A model generated the notes under the pieces. It did not search any database and was not told where the DNA came from. It saw only the letters and a program-made list of their open reading frames with translations. Both the position numbers and the translations under genes were made by a program. Positions 53,248-62,241 of a stretch of 64,000 nt of DNA are shown piece after piece (the first letter of the stretch is position 1; the number at the start of each line of letters is the position of its first letter). The DNA comes from CAKZLS01 sp963701445 (GTDB lineage: Bacteria > Pseudomonadota > Alphaproteobacteria > Rhodospirillales > Defluviicoccaceae): assembly GCA_963701445.1 (NCBI GenBank), contig CAVPAM010000002.1:202068-266067 (forward strand), in the 5' to 3' direction.

Positions 53248-54475
53248 ACCGAAGCCCGCGATGATTTCGGTCGAACAAGCCGTTTCCGCGGTGACGTCCG
53301 CGCTCGCGCCACGACCCTCCGAACTCATCGAGATCTCCTCGGCGCTCGGGCGTGTCCTGGCGGAAGACGTGGCGTGCCAGGTGACGCAGCCGCCGACGGA
53401 TGTGTCGGCGATGGACGGCTACGCCGTCAGGGTCGAAGACATCGACCATGTTCCCGCGACGCTGCAAATCGTCGGGGAATCGGCGGCCGGAAACGCATTC
53501 CAGGGCATTGTCGAATCGGGCCGGGCCGTCCGCATCTCGACCGGCGCCGCGATGCCCCAGGGCGCGAATTCGATCGTCATCCAGGAAAACACCGATCGGA
53601 GCGGCGACGCTCTCACAGTCAAGGAAATGCCGGTCGCCAGGAAGTGGATCCGGGAGGCGGGTCTCGACTTTCGTGCGGGAACCGTTTTGTTGAGGGCCGG
53701 CCAACTCCTGACGGCCCGGGATATCGGCCTGTGCGCGGCAATGAATGTGGCGTGGGTTCGGGTGTACCGAAAACCGGTCGTCGCTTTTCTCGCCACGGGA
53801 AACGAGCTGGTCCTTCCGGGGGCGCCGGTGGGCCCGAACCAGATCGTCAATTCGAACAGCGCGACCCTGGCCGCCTCGATCTCCGTCCTGGGCGGCATAC
53901 CGGTGAACCTTGGAATCGCCGGCGATACCGAGTCGTCCCTGGTGGCGAAACTGCAAGAGCTGGACGGAATGGATCTGTTGATCACGACGGGCGGCGCCTC
54001 CGTGGGCGATCACGATCTGGTGCTCTCCGTCCTCGAGAAACTCGGGCTCCAACTGCTCTTTCACAAGGTCGCGATGCGCCCGGGGAAACCGATCCTGTTC
54101 GGACGGTTGGGCGCCATCCCTGTCCTGGGGTTGCCCGGAAATCCCGTGTCGGTGGGTGTGGCCACCGCGGTGCTTCTGCGCCCCGCCATGGAGGTCATGT
54201 TGGGCATCGCCCGAGCCGGACCCGAACAACCGACCGCCCGCCTGACCCGGGATCTTGCCCGCAACGACGAACGGCAGGACTATCTCCGCGCGCGACTGTC
54301 TCGCGCCGAGGCCGGCGAAGCAACGGTAACCCCGCTGGGAAAGCAGGACAGTTCCATGATGGCCGCCTTTGCCGAGGCGGATTGCCTTATCGTCCGCGCT
54401 CCGCACGCGCCTCCGGCGGCCGCGGGCGACCCGGTCGAATATCTCCCGCTCGCGCATGGCACCATATGCCTGTGA
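53237..54475 (+). CDS. moeA: Molybdopterin molybdenumtransferase MoeA
   Basis: MoeA inserts molybdate into adenylylated molybdopterin. The 412 residues contain the family landmarks MISVEQAVSAV near the N-terminus, QPPTDVSAMDGYAVR, ISTGAAMPQGANSIVIQE, GLDFRAGTVLLRAGQ, the MoCF_biosynth domain (FLATGNELVLPG, NSNSATLA, LLITTGGASVGDHDLV, MRPGKPILFGRLG, GLPGNPVSV) and the C-terminal domain IV. It overlaps moaC by 11 bp and is followed by lexA about 200 bp downstream. Confidence 0.95.
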   Translation: MHREPKPAMISVEQAVSAVTSALAPRPSELIEISSALGRVLAEDVACQVTQPPTDVSAMDGYAVRVEDIDHVPATLQIVGESAAGNAFQGIVESGRAVRISTGAAMPQGANSIVIQENTDRSGDALTVKEMPVARKWIREAGLDFRAGTVLLRAGQLLTARDIGLCAAMNVAWVRVYRKPVVAFLATGNELVLPGAPVGPNQIVNSNSATLAASISVLGGIPVNLGIAGDTESSLVAKLQELDGMDLLITTGGASVGDHDLVLSVLEKLGLQLLFHKVAMRPGKPILFGRLGAIPVLGLPGNPVSVGVATAVLLRPAMEVMLGIARAGPEQPTARLTRDLARNDERQDYLRARLSRAEAGEATVTPLGKQDSSMMAAFAEADCLIVRAPHAPPAAAGDPVEYLPLAHGTICL

Positions 54476-54511
54476 AATTCCGTCTTGGCCGCCCCTCGGC
54501 GACAAAGGCGC

Positions 54512-54540
54512 TTGACCCCGGCGAAGAACCAAACTAGAAC
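54512..54540 (+). promoter_or_regulatory. lexA promoter overlapped by an SOS box
   Basis: GAAC (54526-54529), seven bases, GAAC (54537-54540) matches the alphaproteobacterial LexA operator (GTTC-N7-GTTC in complement). It overlaps a candidate sigma70 promoter: TTGACC (54512-54517), 17 bases, TAGAAC (54535-54540). The site is 135 bp upstream of the lexA ATG, consistent with autorepression. Confidence 0.85.
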
Positions 54541-54674
54541 GTTTCGCGTGTTTGTGTTTTGTTCCGGCCGAAAGCGGGCATGTCGCGGTTCGTTGAACTG
54601 TATCGAGCAATGTCTGATTTTGGCCGCGCGGTTGGCGCCGGCAAGTCGGCTGATTGACTCCAAGGGGTACGCCC

Positions 54675-55379
54675 ATGCTCACAAAAAAACAGTATGAATT
54701 GCTGGTTTTCATTAACCGGCGGTTGCAAGACGCAGGAATTTCCCCCTCCTTCGATGAAATGAAGGACGCGCTTGGCTTGAGGTCAAAGTCGGGTATTCAC
54801 CGGTTGATTACCGGTCTCGAGGAACGGGGTTTCTTGAGGCGGCTTCCCCATCGGGCGCGGGCCCTCGAGGTGCTGAGGGTACCAGCCAGCCTGGGAAAGA
54901 ACGAAGAGTCGGCTGAAGACGAGGGCCGGACACCGTTGGCCCCCAACGTCATCAAGGCCGATTTCAAGAACTCGAACCATCGAACCGCGTCGGCCTCGGC
55001 TGTCGAGTTGCCGATATTCGGGCGGATCGCCGCCGGCACGCCAATCGAGGCGCTGCGCGATCAGACCGCGAGTATCGAGGTGCCGGTTTTTCTCTTGGAC
55101 AAGGGTGAACATTACGCCCTTGAGGTCGAGGGGGATTCGATGGTCGACGCGGGCATTTACGATGGCGACACGGCAATCATACAACGAACCGATGTGGCCG
55201 AGAACGGAACGATCGTCGTGGCGCTCGTGGACAATGAAGAGGTCACCTTGAAACGGTTGCGACGGCGCGGCCAGTCAATCGCACTGGAACCCGCGAACGC
55301 ATCCTATGAAACCCGAATTTGCGGGCCGGATCAGGTAAAGGTTCAGGGCCGGCTTGTCGGTCTCATGCGAAAATACTGA
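54675..55379 (+). CDS. lexA: LexA, SOS response repressor
   Basis: LexA represses DNA damage genes and cleaves itself when RecA filaments form. The 234 residues have the winged helix N-terminus (MLTKKQYELLVFINRRLQ, SPSFDEMKDALGLRSKSGIHRLI in overview), a variable linker (residues 70-115), the Ala-Gly cleavage site in GRIAAGTPIEA, the catalytic Ser in VEGDSMVDAGI and the catalytic Lys in NEEVTLKRL. The length of about 235 residues, with a longer linker than in E. coli, is the alphaproteobacterial form. An SOS box lies over its promoter. Confidence 0.96.
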   Translation: MLTKKQYELLVFINRRLQDAGISPSFDEMKDALGLRSKSGIHRLITGLEERGFLRRLPHRARALEVLRVPASLGKNEESAEDEGRTPLAPNVIKADFKNSNHRTASASAVELPIFGRIAAGTPIEALRDQTASIEVPVFLLDKGEHYALEVEGDSMVDAGIYDGDTAIIQRTDVAENGTIVVALVDNEEVTLKRLRRRGQSIALEPANASYETRICGPDQVKVQGRLVGLMRKY

Positions 55380-55390
55380 TCCGCGCTCCT

Positions 55391-57532
55391 CTATGCGGGA
55401 GGGAGGACCCAGGGCCGTCTTCCGCGCGAGCCATTCACACTTTCGACTCGGACCCGATGTCCATCCAACCAGAGAGCGTGGGCGCCGTCTCGCCACAGGT
55501 CGAAGCGATCGATGATCGTATGCGGGTTCGGACAGGCGCCGCGCACGGGTACCGTACTCACGAGCACATTCGCGATTTGACAGTCCTCCAGCAACGCCTC
55601 CGGCCGCTTCACAAGCGCGACCACCGCACCGTCTGAATGGTAGATGCAGCCGAGAACATCGCAATTCAGCCGGCCGTCGCGGCTCGAACCGGCCCGCGGC
55701 CATTGCAAGGCCTCCTCGTCCTGTCCCATGCGCCGCAACCAGACATCGCGGGTGAACCGGGCGGCTCTCAAGGACGATAGCATGAGCTTTCCATTGTCGT
55801 TTCTGACGGCGAGGAGCTTGCCTCGCCCATCGACCAGCACATCGGGTGGATCCGTGGCGAACGTTGTCAACACGCCAACCGACATCGCCGCCAATCCCCA
55901 GAATCGCCATCGCCCGCGCCACAGGCAGAGCCATGTTCCGCCAGCGGCGACAAGGACCAGCCCCCACACCGGCATGGGTGGCAACAGGCTCACCGCCCCG
56001 GGCCACGCGGAGACCGTCCCCGCGATCCAGATCACGGCGTCGACGCCCCAGGCGATGGGGGCCAACGCCAATCCCTCCAGTCCGAACGGCATCAGGACGA
56101 ACGCGACGACGGTCCACGGCATGATCCAAAGCGCGGTTATGGGGACGGCCACCATATTGGTAGCAAGCCAATAGTCCGCGAGGCGGTTGAAGTGAAAAAC
56201 GACGAACGGCGCGGTGGCGGCCCCGGCGACCAGGGTGGTCAAGGCGACACCGCCGACGTAGACGAAGATCCGTTTCTGAAACGTAGCGGGCGCTCTGTTT
56301 GTTCCGCGAAAGTCGCGCACGGTTTCGTAGACGGCGACCAGGGCGACGACCGCCGCGAAGGAGAGTTGAAAGCTCGCGCCAACCAGGCTTTCCGGTCGAA
56401 AAATCAAAATCACGGTCGCCGCCCATGCGACCAGCCGCATGGAGATGCCCCTTCGATCCAGCAGGACCGCGATCAGCACGATCAAAATCATCAGGAAGGC
56501 TCGCTGGCTCGGAATGGTCGCGCCGGCCAGCAGCATGTAGCCGCCGGCACCAAGGATGGAGGCCAGGACCGCGATTTTCTTGATCTGGAAACGGAGCGCG
56601 AGAGGCGGCAAGAGTGCCAGGACGGATCGCACGCTCACAAGGAGAAAGCCGGCCACGAGACCGATGTGCAGACCCGATATGGCCAACAGGTGCGCAATTC
56701 CGGAGTCACGTATGGCCTCCATGACCGGTTCCGGAATGGCGCCTCGGTTACCCGTCGTCAAGGCAACGATGATAGCGGCGGTGGCACCCTCCTCGTGCGC
56801 GTGAATCCGCGTGGCGATATCCGCCCGGAGACGTTCGATCCAAAACCGGTAGGCTCCCGGTCCCTGCGCCGATGCTTCGGCGACGACCTCCGCCGGTCCG
56901 ATCGCGTAACCGACGGCGCCGAGGCCGGCGAAAAAGGATTGCCGCTGAAAATCGAAGGCCCCGGGCATGGACGGCGGCGGCGGCGGCGCCAACACCGCGT
57001 ACACGCGCAGCCGATCTCCCGGTTGGACAGCCGGCTGGTCGCCCCGGAGACGGATACGGACCCGCTCCGGAGTTCGCGTTGGTTCGAGTTCCGCGATCCG
57101 TGGCCGCTCAAGCACGATCCGGCTTCCGTTGCCCAGCACCTCAACGCTCGATACCCGGCCGACAACGGACAGTGGGCCGATCTTCTTGGCAAGCATGGGC
57201 GCCGCCACCGTGGCGGTCCGAACCTGAGCGGCGGCGAACCCCACGGCAATCGTCGCGATGAAGGTGACGAATGCCACCGTATGGAGGCCCAATCGGTCGA
57301 CGCGAGCAAACGCCACGGCGGCAAGGACCATGACCGCGAGAGCGGCCGATGGGCCCAACCATGGCGACGGTTCTCCCGGAAGGGCGAAGTAGACCCCGAT
57401 ACCGATGCCCAGGCCCACGGGCAGCCAGAGAACCCAGCGGTCCCGCTCGGCGGCTAGGCATCCGGCGATCGTTCCCGGGATCCAAGCCCTTACCGTCCGC
57501 CGCGTGTTCGACAGCACCCACATGGGGTACAT
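55391..57532 (-). CDS. comEC: ComEC/Rec2 family DNA uptake channel
   Basis: ComEC forms the inner-membrane channel for single-stranded DNA in natural transformation. The 713-residue product has N-terminal membrane helices, the DUF4131/OB-like region (about 100-190, MLAKKIGPLSVVGRVSSVEV) and the competence core (GIAHLLAISGLHIGLVAGFLL, about 262-282, and GATIPSQRAFLMILIVLIAVLLDRRG in overview). The C-terminal metallo-beta-lactamase domain found in the longest ComEC forms is absent; a shorter soluble tail follows. No other competence gene is in the window, so function in uptake is unproven. It converges with lexA, 11 bp between stops. Confidence 0.9.
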   Translation of the reverse strand: MYPMWVLSNTRRTVRAWIPGTIAGCLAAERDRWVLWLPVGLGIGIGVYFALPGEPSPWLGPSAALAVMVLAAVAFARVDRLGLHTVAFVTFIATIAVGFAAAQVRTATVAAPMLAKKIGPLSVVGRVSSVEVLGNGSRIVLERPRIAELEPTRTPERVRIRLRGDQPAVQPGDRLRVYAVLAPPPPPSMPGAFDFQRQSFFAGLGAVGYAIGPAEVVAEASAQGPGAYRFWIERLRADIATRIHAHEEGATAAIIVALTTGNRGAIPEPVMEAIRDSGIAHLLAISGLHIGLVAGFLLVSVRSVLALLPPLALRFQIKKIAVLASILGAGGYMLLAGATIPSQRAFLMILIVLIAVLLDRRGISMRLVAWAATVILIFRPESLVGASFQLSFAAVVALVAVYETVRDFRGTNRAPATFQKRIFVYVGGVALTTLVAGAATAPFVVFHFNRLADYWLATNMVAVPITALWIMPWTVVAFVLMPFGLEGLALAPIAWGVDAVIWIAGTVSAWPGAVSLLPPMPVWGLVLVAAGGTWLCLWRGRWRFWGLAAMSVGVLTTFATDPPDVLVDGRGKLLAVRNDNGKLMLSSLRAARFTRDVWLRRMGQDEEALQWPRAGSSRDGRLNCDVLGCIYHSDGAVVALVKRPEALLEDCQIANVLVSTVPVRGACPNPHTIIDRFDLWRDGAHALWLDGHRVRVESVNGSRGRRPWVLPPA

Positions 57533-58013
57533 TATGCCGCTGTTTTACCCTCGTGTAATCGGTGATCTCCTGTATTTGCACCTTCCGTCCCGATCCCGCC
57601 TCGGGAAGCCACGTGGGCGTCGCGCAATCTCGAATTATGAAATGCGTTTCGTTCTATCTCCTCAAACCGCAAATCTGACAGTGCCTTAGGGTTCACCTCA
57701 TGTCGCCAACGGGAAACGATTAACGCTCCGACCGATATGCAGGGTTGGAAACACGGCCATTTCGGCGGACCGGTATTCAGGATACAATTGATTCTTTGTC
57801 GTCTTCAATCAGCGTTCAAGCAAATCGCTTCGCGCAGAGGCACTGTTTTCCTTTTGAAACGCTGTCCGTGCGGTTTGAATAACAATCGCATTCAATCATT
57901 TTTTTGGGAAGAATGTGCGTTTCGATCATCGCTCAGGGTACGGGTGAAACTGCTACTATGCCGCGATCACATTGAAATTGGCGCCATCGTCTCTCGCAAC
58001 TACTGAGGGCGGC
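57533..58013. other. Intergenic region between comEC and the ExeA-like gene
   Basis: This 481-bp region separates divergent genes. It is AT-richer between 57620 and 57970 than the coding flanks. The short open frames here have no recognisable features. Related genomes often have gltX in this place; it is absent. Confidence 0.5.
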
Positions 58014-59870
58014 ATGGAGCAAATCGGTGGTGGGAAGATGGGAAAAGTTGGGGTGAATGGAACTGGTATGGATCCCTTCGGGGTGTCTCCCGACCCCCGG
58101 TTTATTTATTTTTCTGAAAAGTTGCGCCGCGATTACGAGGCGCTGCTGCCCGTGCTAAGGCGGGGTCATGCGCTCGTGGTCGTTTTGGGGGCCCGCGGAA
58201 TCGGCAAAACGATGCTACTTCGGGCTATCGCTGGCGAACTTGAACACCAAGACCACTGCGTGATCTACAAATCATGTCTCGGAAGCCCTTCTCTCAATGA
58301 AATTGTCAATATATTCGGCGTTGAGATCGACCGTTCGCAAATGCTTGCCGAGCAAAAGGACGGAGACGATGAGGCGGGCACCGATAGGGGTGACGTTTTT
58401 CAACTCCCTGAAACCCAAACCACCTTGCTATTGGATGACGCCGACGGCTTGACCGAGGAATCGTTGTCGGCGGTCGCTGCCTTGCCCGGCCAAACTTCGA
58501 AAACAGGTTCCACCGTCTCGGTTATCTTGGCGGGTTCATCGAAACTCTATTCAAGGTTGGAACAATGGTCGAATTCGCCTGGCGGTCAACCGATTGATTT
58601 TCGTGTGCCTCTGACCGCCCTGGAACCGGAGGATGTCGCCTCTTACATCGTCCATCGCCTACAAATAGCCGGTTTCGACAAAACGGGGACTTTTGCCCTC
58701 GATGCTATCAGGAAAGTTGCGTACTTTTCCGAGGGCAATCCGCAGGTGATTAATCGCATTTGCAGAGCCGCCAAGGTCATTGCCGCCAAAAAATCGTTTG
58801 CCATTATTCCAGCGGATGTCGTGGATCAGGTCGCTCCGGGCGGGGATGCCAACGAACTTACTAAAACTTCTGATGAGATTTTTATCTTATCTAAGCTGGA
58901 TATAGCTCCTCTCCTCAAACACTCGCGCGGTCCGTTCAGCCCAGAACCTTCCGCTAAGCCGGCGCTTCGGACAGGAATGGACATCGGCTTAAGTGATGCT
59001 CCATCGGAAAGCTGGCATCGGTTCCACCCCGCGGTCCCATCCGGGCGCGATATGACATTCGAGGTATCGCGGAATGCGGATGACACCCCGGCCCCCCGCT
59101 TTCGCGTTTCATCGGGTATGAGTTGGGCTGCGGCGGCCGTCCTTTCGGCCATCGGCGGGGCAGCCCTATACTTTTTCGTCAGCGGCAACGCTTTAAAAAA
59201 TTCGGCTCCCACGTCGCCCACTCTGTCCACGGCCGCCGTTCAGCAAGATCAGAACGTTACCGAACATCCAGGCTCCGTCGCATCCGGGCCATCGAGACAC
59301 TGGGTCGAACCGCCACCGAATGACTCGTGGCGTTCTCCGAACAACCTCGATCCGGCGCCAACCGCCGAGGGTGCTCGCCGTAATACTGGCCCTGGTGTCG
59401 GAGCGAACCGGCTCTCCCCCGAGACCATCCATGCCACGACTGAGCCATCGCCGTCGACATCGACCGTCGATGCGAGAGACGTTTATGACGGATCCGGATC
59501 CCCGCCATCGGATACGCCATTCGAGCCCGCGCCTTTACGTTCGAAAAACACCGTTCCCGATGTTTCCGCCGATGCATTGCGAGTGCTCGACGCGGACCGT
59601 TTGAAAGTCAGGGGCGACAGCCTTTTGAGTATTGGCGACGTCGCCTCCGCGAGGTTGGTCTATCGGCTCGCGGCCCTCAACGGAAGCGCCGTTGCGGCGA
59701 TGGCCATGGGCTCCACGTACGATCCGACACGCCTGAGTAAAACGGCGAACGACGGCGGTCAGTCCAATGTCGAAGAGGCCATCAGGTGGTATAAAAAGGC
59801 AATTGCCATGGGTGAGAAGTCCGCCGAAATTCGATTGCTAAACCTGACAGACAGTCCTGAGAACCCATAA
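58014..59870 (+). CDS. ExeA-like AAA ATPase with membrane segment and Sel1-like C-terminus
   Basis: A 618-residue protein of unusual layout. Residues 20-280 are an ExeA/GspA-type AAA module (DPFGVSPDPRFIYFSEKL; Walker A LGARGIGKTMLL; Walker B TTLLLDDADGL; sensor region VSVILAGSSKLYSRL; lid FSEGNPQVINRICRAAKVIA). A single membrane helix follows at about 364-386 (MSWAAAAVLSAIGGAALYFFVSG). Then comes a low-complexity Ser/Pro/Thr stretch (about 390-520) and a C-terminal Sel1/TPR-like segment (DSLLSIGDVASARLVYRLAAL, AMAMGSTYDPTRL, EEAIRWYKKAIAMGEKSAEIRLL). Topology suggests a cytoplasmic ATPase and a periplasmic repeat domain. ExeA-like proteins help assemble secretion or polysaccharide machinery. 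No secretin or pilus genes are adjacent. I start at the ATG at 58014 after GAGGGCGGC. Confidence 0.8.
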   Translation: MEQIGGGKMGKVGVNGTGMDPFGVSPDPRFIYFSEKLRRDYEALLPVLRRGHALVVVLGARGIGKTMLLRAIAGELEHQDHCVIYKSCLGSPSLNEIVNIFGVEIDRSQMLAEQKDGDDEAGTDRGDVFQLPETQTTLLLDDADGLTEESLSAVAALPGQTSKTGSTVSVILAGSSKLYSRLEQWSNSPGGQPIDFRVPLTALEPEDVASYIVHRLQIAGFDKTGTFALDAIRKVAYFSEGNPQVINRICRAAKVIAAKKSFAIIPADVVDQVAPGGDANELTKTSDEIFILSKLDIAPLLKHSRGPFSPEPSAKPALRTGMDIGLSDAPSESWHRFHPAVPSGRDMTFEVSRNADDTPAPRFRVSSGMSWAAAAVLSAIGGAALYFFVSGNALKNSAPTSPTLSTAAVQQDQNVTEHPGSVASGPSRHWVEPPPNDSWRSPNNLDPAPTAEGARRNTGPGVGANRLSPETIHATTEPSPSTSTVDARDVYDGSGSPPSDTPFEPAPLRSKNTVPDVSADALRVLDADRLKVRGDSLLSIGDVASARLVYRLAALNGSAVAAMAMGSTYDPTRLSKTANDGGQSNVEEAIRWYKKAIAMGEKSAEIRLLNLTDSPENP

Positions 59871-59924
59871 CCGACGTTTGGGGCGACTGGCTGCGTCGGA
59901 CGGAGATCGGCACCGTCGGGATCA

Positions 59925-60344
59925 TCACAAAAGCGTCATCATTTCCCATTCGAGGATCTGGTGTGTGTTGGTCAGTCCGCCGCTGGCCGCGCTGAACCCC
60001 GCACACGCTTGCGTGCCGAGGATGTCCGTCAGATCGTCGACCCCGGCCAGCGTCGTGATGTCATAATTCAAAACCGCCGTGCCGGGCTTCCCCGGCTGGC
60101 TCGCGCCCTCGGCGATGTAAACGCTCAACGTCTCCGTCACGCCATCGAAGTCGACCCACGCCCAGTACGCGTCGCCATCGTTCCAATCGATTCCCGCCCC
60201 GAAGCCGGGAGCGCCCGTCGTCGCCTGGACCTTGTGATCGGTGACGTCGCCGTTCACAAGCACCGCAATGTGATCGCCGTTGATATCCCACGTCCCCCGG
60301 TGGGTGCCGAATTCGATTGCCAGCGACCTCTGTGTGGGGGTCAA
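59925..60344 (-). pseudogene. Truncated L-type lectin domain protein
   Basis: About 139 residues match the C-terminal two thirds of a bacterial legume-type (L-type) lectin domain: SLAIEFGTHRGTWDINGDHIAVLVNG, WAWVDFDGVTETLSVYIAEG, VLNYDITTLAGV, and ACAGFSAASGGLTNTHQILEWE (each shown in part). The N-terminal strands and any signal peptide are missing; the only start is a TTG directly at the domain interior, and no good continuation was found upstream in other frames. Such proteins are usually secreted carbohydrate binders. It is probably a remnant, though a misassembly or frameshift upstream is possible. Confidence 0.65.
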
Positions 60345-60897
60345 ATTGCATTGATATTCTTGTCAATCTAAGATTGCCCCCCAGCAGCCGGTTTCAACCC
60401 AGTTCGTCTCTGGTGTCCACGAAACCTATTAGAGCCAGTTGGCTTTCAGCGTCCCCGCCGCTGACAGGTCCGCGCATCGACCAACTCCCGTCCATATGCG
60501 GCAATGCACCGTTTCTGCAATGCGCCACATCTGGAAACCACGGCCTCCGCGGAAAACTCTGGTTCCGCGAAACCTTACGCATATACCCGCCTCTGCGATC
60601 CAGATTGGCGAATATCTATTGAAACATATTACGAATACGCAACGGAGTCTATGCTTTACCGGGCCCTAATTTTTGCCAGCTTTCCCGCGCCGAAAGCACG
60701 TCTCCGAACAGACAGGGGTGTTGCTTCGCGCAACGCCGAGGTTGAAAAATACGATTGGTCTGCCGCTCCGTATCCTGCAATATTTCTGAACCGTGCCGGG
60801 CTGGTTGATTCCCGTGGTTTAAATTACGATAAACAGCCTTGGCTTTTGCTCTACGATCGCGGTTACCACAAAAGAAACGAGAGCATTGAGGTGAGGG
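60345..60897. other. Intergenic region, no recognised gene
   Basis: This 553-bp stretch lies between the lectin remnant and the TAXI protein gene. I see no protein family in any frame. It includes a 7-bp inverted repeat (CGCGGAA...TTCCGCG, near 60555-60576) and the GAGGTGAGG ribosome site of the next gene. The lectin N-terminus may once have been here. Confidence 0.45.
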
Positions 60898-62031
60898 ATG
60901 AGAGATATGTTTTGGCGAATTGGCATACTTGGACTTATCGCGCTGCTGGTGTCCTGGGCGCCGCGACCGGCTGACGCGCAGTACGACGCCCAGCTCCGGG
61001 AACGCGTGAACCAGGGAACCGTGACCATCATCTCGGGCGGGGTGACGGGAACCTATATTCGGATCGCCAGCGACCTGGCCGCCGTGCTCGATAGCGGCGA
61101 CGACCTTCGCATCCTTCCCATTGTCGGAAAAGGGTCCGTCCAGAACATCACCGATATCCTGTACCTGAAAGGGATCGATATCGGCATCGTTCAGTCGGAC
61201 GTCCTGACTTACATAAAGAACCGGAATATTCACCCGACAATCACCAAACGCATTCGATACATTACCAAACTATACAACGAGGAATTTCATCTGCTCGCCG
61301 GAAAGGACATTGAAACCATTCAGGATCTGGCGGGGAAAAAAGTGAACTTCGACACCGAGGGCAGCGGGACGTTCGTGACCGCGTCCACCGTGTTTCAGAC
61401 GCTGAACATCGATGTCGAGCCGGTTTCGTTCGATCAGGCGCTCGCTCTCGAAAAGCTGAAATCCGGAGAGATCGACGCCATGGTCTACGTCGCGGGGAAG
61501 CCGGCCGAGGTCTTTCGCAACCTCGATCCGTCGGGCGGCATCCATCTCGTTCCGGTGCCGGCCACCTCGGAACTCCTCGAAATCTACCTGCCCTCCTCCT
61601 TCGGCAACGCGGACTACCCGGCCCTGGTCCCGGACGGGCAAGAGGTCCAGACGTTGGCCGTGGGCGCGGTGATGGCCGTATACAACTGGGACGAACAGAA
61701 CGAGCGCTATCGAAAGGTCGAGAAATTCGTCAATGCCTTCTTCGAGAATTTCGACGCGTTTCTGAAAGCGCCGCGCCACCCCAAATGGCAAGAGGTCAAT
61801 CTGGCGGCGACCGTCCCCGGATGGACGCGGTTCCAGCCGGCGGAAAACTGGCTGAACAAGCGGGAGACCGTGACGGGCCCCGGATACGACATGGAAAATC
61901 GTGAAATGTTCGAGGCGTTCGTGAAGTTCATGAGGGAACAGAACAACCTGAGCGGCGTCGCCTCGGACGAGGAACGGGCTCGCCTCTACAACCAGTTCCT
62001 TCAGTGGCAGTATCGTGGGCAGGGCCGGTAA
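60898..62031 (+). CDS. TAXI-family TRAP transporter substrate-binding protein
   Basis: A 377-residue periplasmic binding protein of the TAXI subgroup. The N-terminal signal peptide (residues 1-28, IGILGLIALLVSWAPRPADA) precedes VTIISGGVTGTYIRIASDLAAVL, the family's signature start. The middle has VGKGSVQNITDILYLKGIDIGIVQSDVL and the motif LAGKKVNFDTEGSGTFVTASTVF (shown in part), then SGEIDAMVYVAGKP. TAXI proteins work with a fused DctQM-type permease. None is adjacent, so it is an orphan here or its permease lies elsewhere. Ligand unknown; family members bind glutamate or other small acids. Confidence 0.88.
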   Translation: MRDMFWRIGILGLIALLVSWAPRPADAQYDAQLRERVNQGTVTIISGGVTGTYIRIASDLAAVLDSGDDLRILPIVGKGSVQNITDILYLKGIDIGIVQSDVLTYIKNRNIHPTITKRIRYITKLYNEEFHLLAGKDIETIQDLAGKKVNFDTEGSGTFVTASTVFQTLNIDVEPVSFDQALALEKLKSGEIDAMVYVAGKPAEVFRNLDPSGGIHLVPVPATSELLEIYLPSSFGNADYPALVPDGQEVQTLAVGAVMAVYNWDEQNERYRKVEKFVNAFFENFDAFLKAPRHPKWQEVNLAATVPGWTRFQPAENWLNKRETVTGPGYDMENREMFEAFVKFMREQNNLSGVASDEERARLYNQFLQWQYRGQGR

Positions 62032-62148
62032 TCCCCGAAAACCCCTCGGTATCGGCGCCGACGTTCCGGGCAAACCGCCCGGCGCCCCACTGACCGCGTC
62101 CTCCTGACCGCGCCCGGCCGGCGCGACAGGGCGCTTCGGCTTTGCAAC

Positions 62149-62180
62149 CATTAATGCATACGTCATAGTATGCATTAATG
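62149..62180. promoter_or_regulatory. Perfect 13-bp palindrome upstream of the sugar-acid genes
   Basis: CATTAATGCATAC (62149-62161) and GTATGCATTAATG (62168-62180) are exact reverse complements around a 6-base spacer. The AT-rich block is striking within GC-rich sequence and lies 62 bp upstream of the dehydrogenase start. Shape and setting suit an operator for a GntR-type or similar dimeric regulator, which I infer; no regulator gene is in the window. Confidence 0.7.
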
Positions 62181-62241
62181 TCGCGCCGCCGCTCGACGGC
62201 CCATCTCCGCCAGAAAGACCCGCGAAAACAGGAGGACCGGC

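Noticed and set aside
53027..54712. 561-residue open frame antisense to moaC/moeA
   Set aside because: It spans two well-supported genes and their overlap on the other strand; no recognisable domain.
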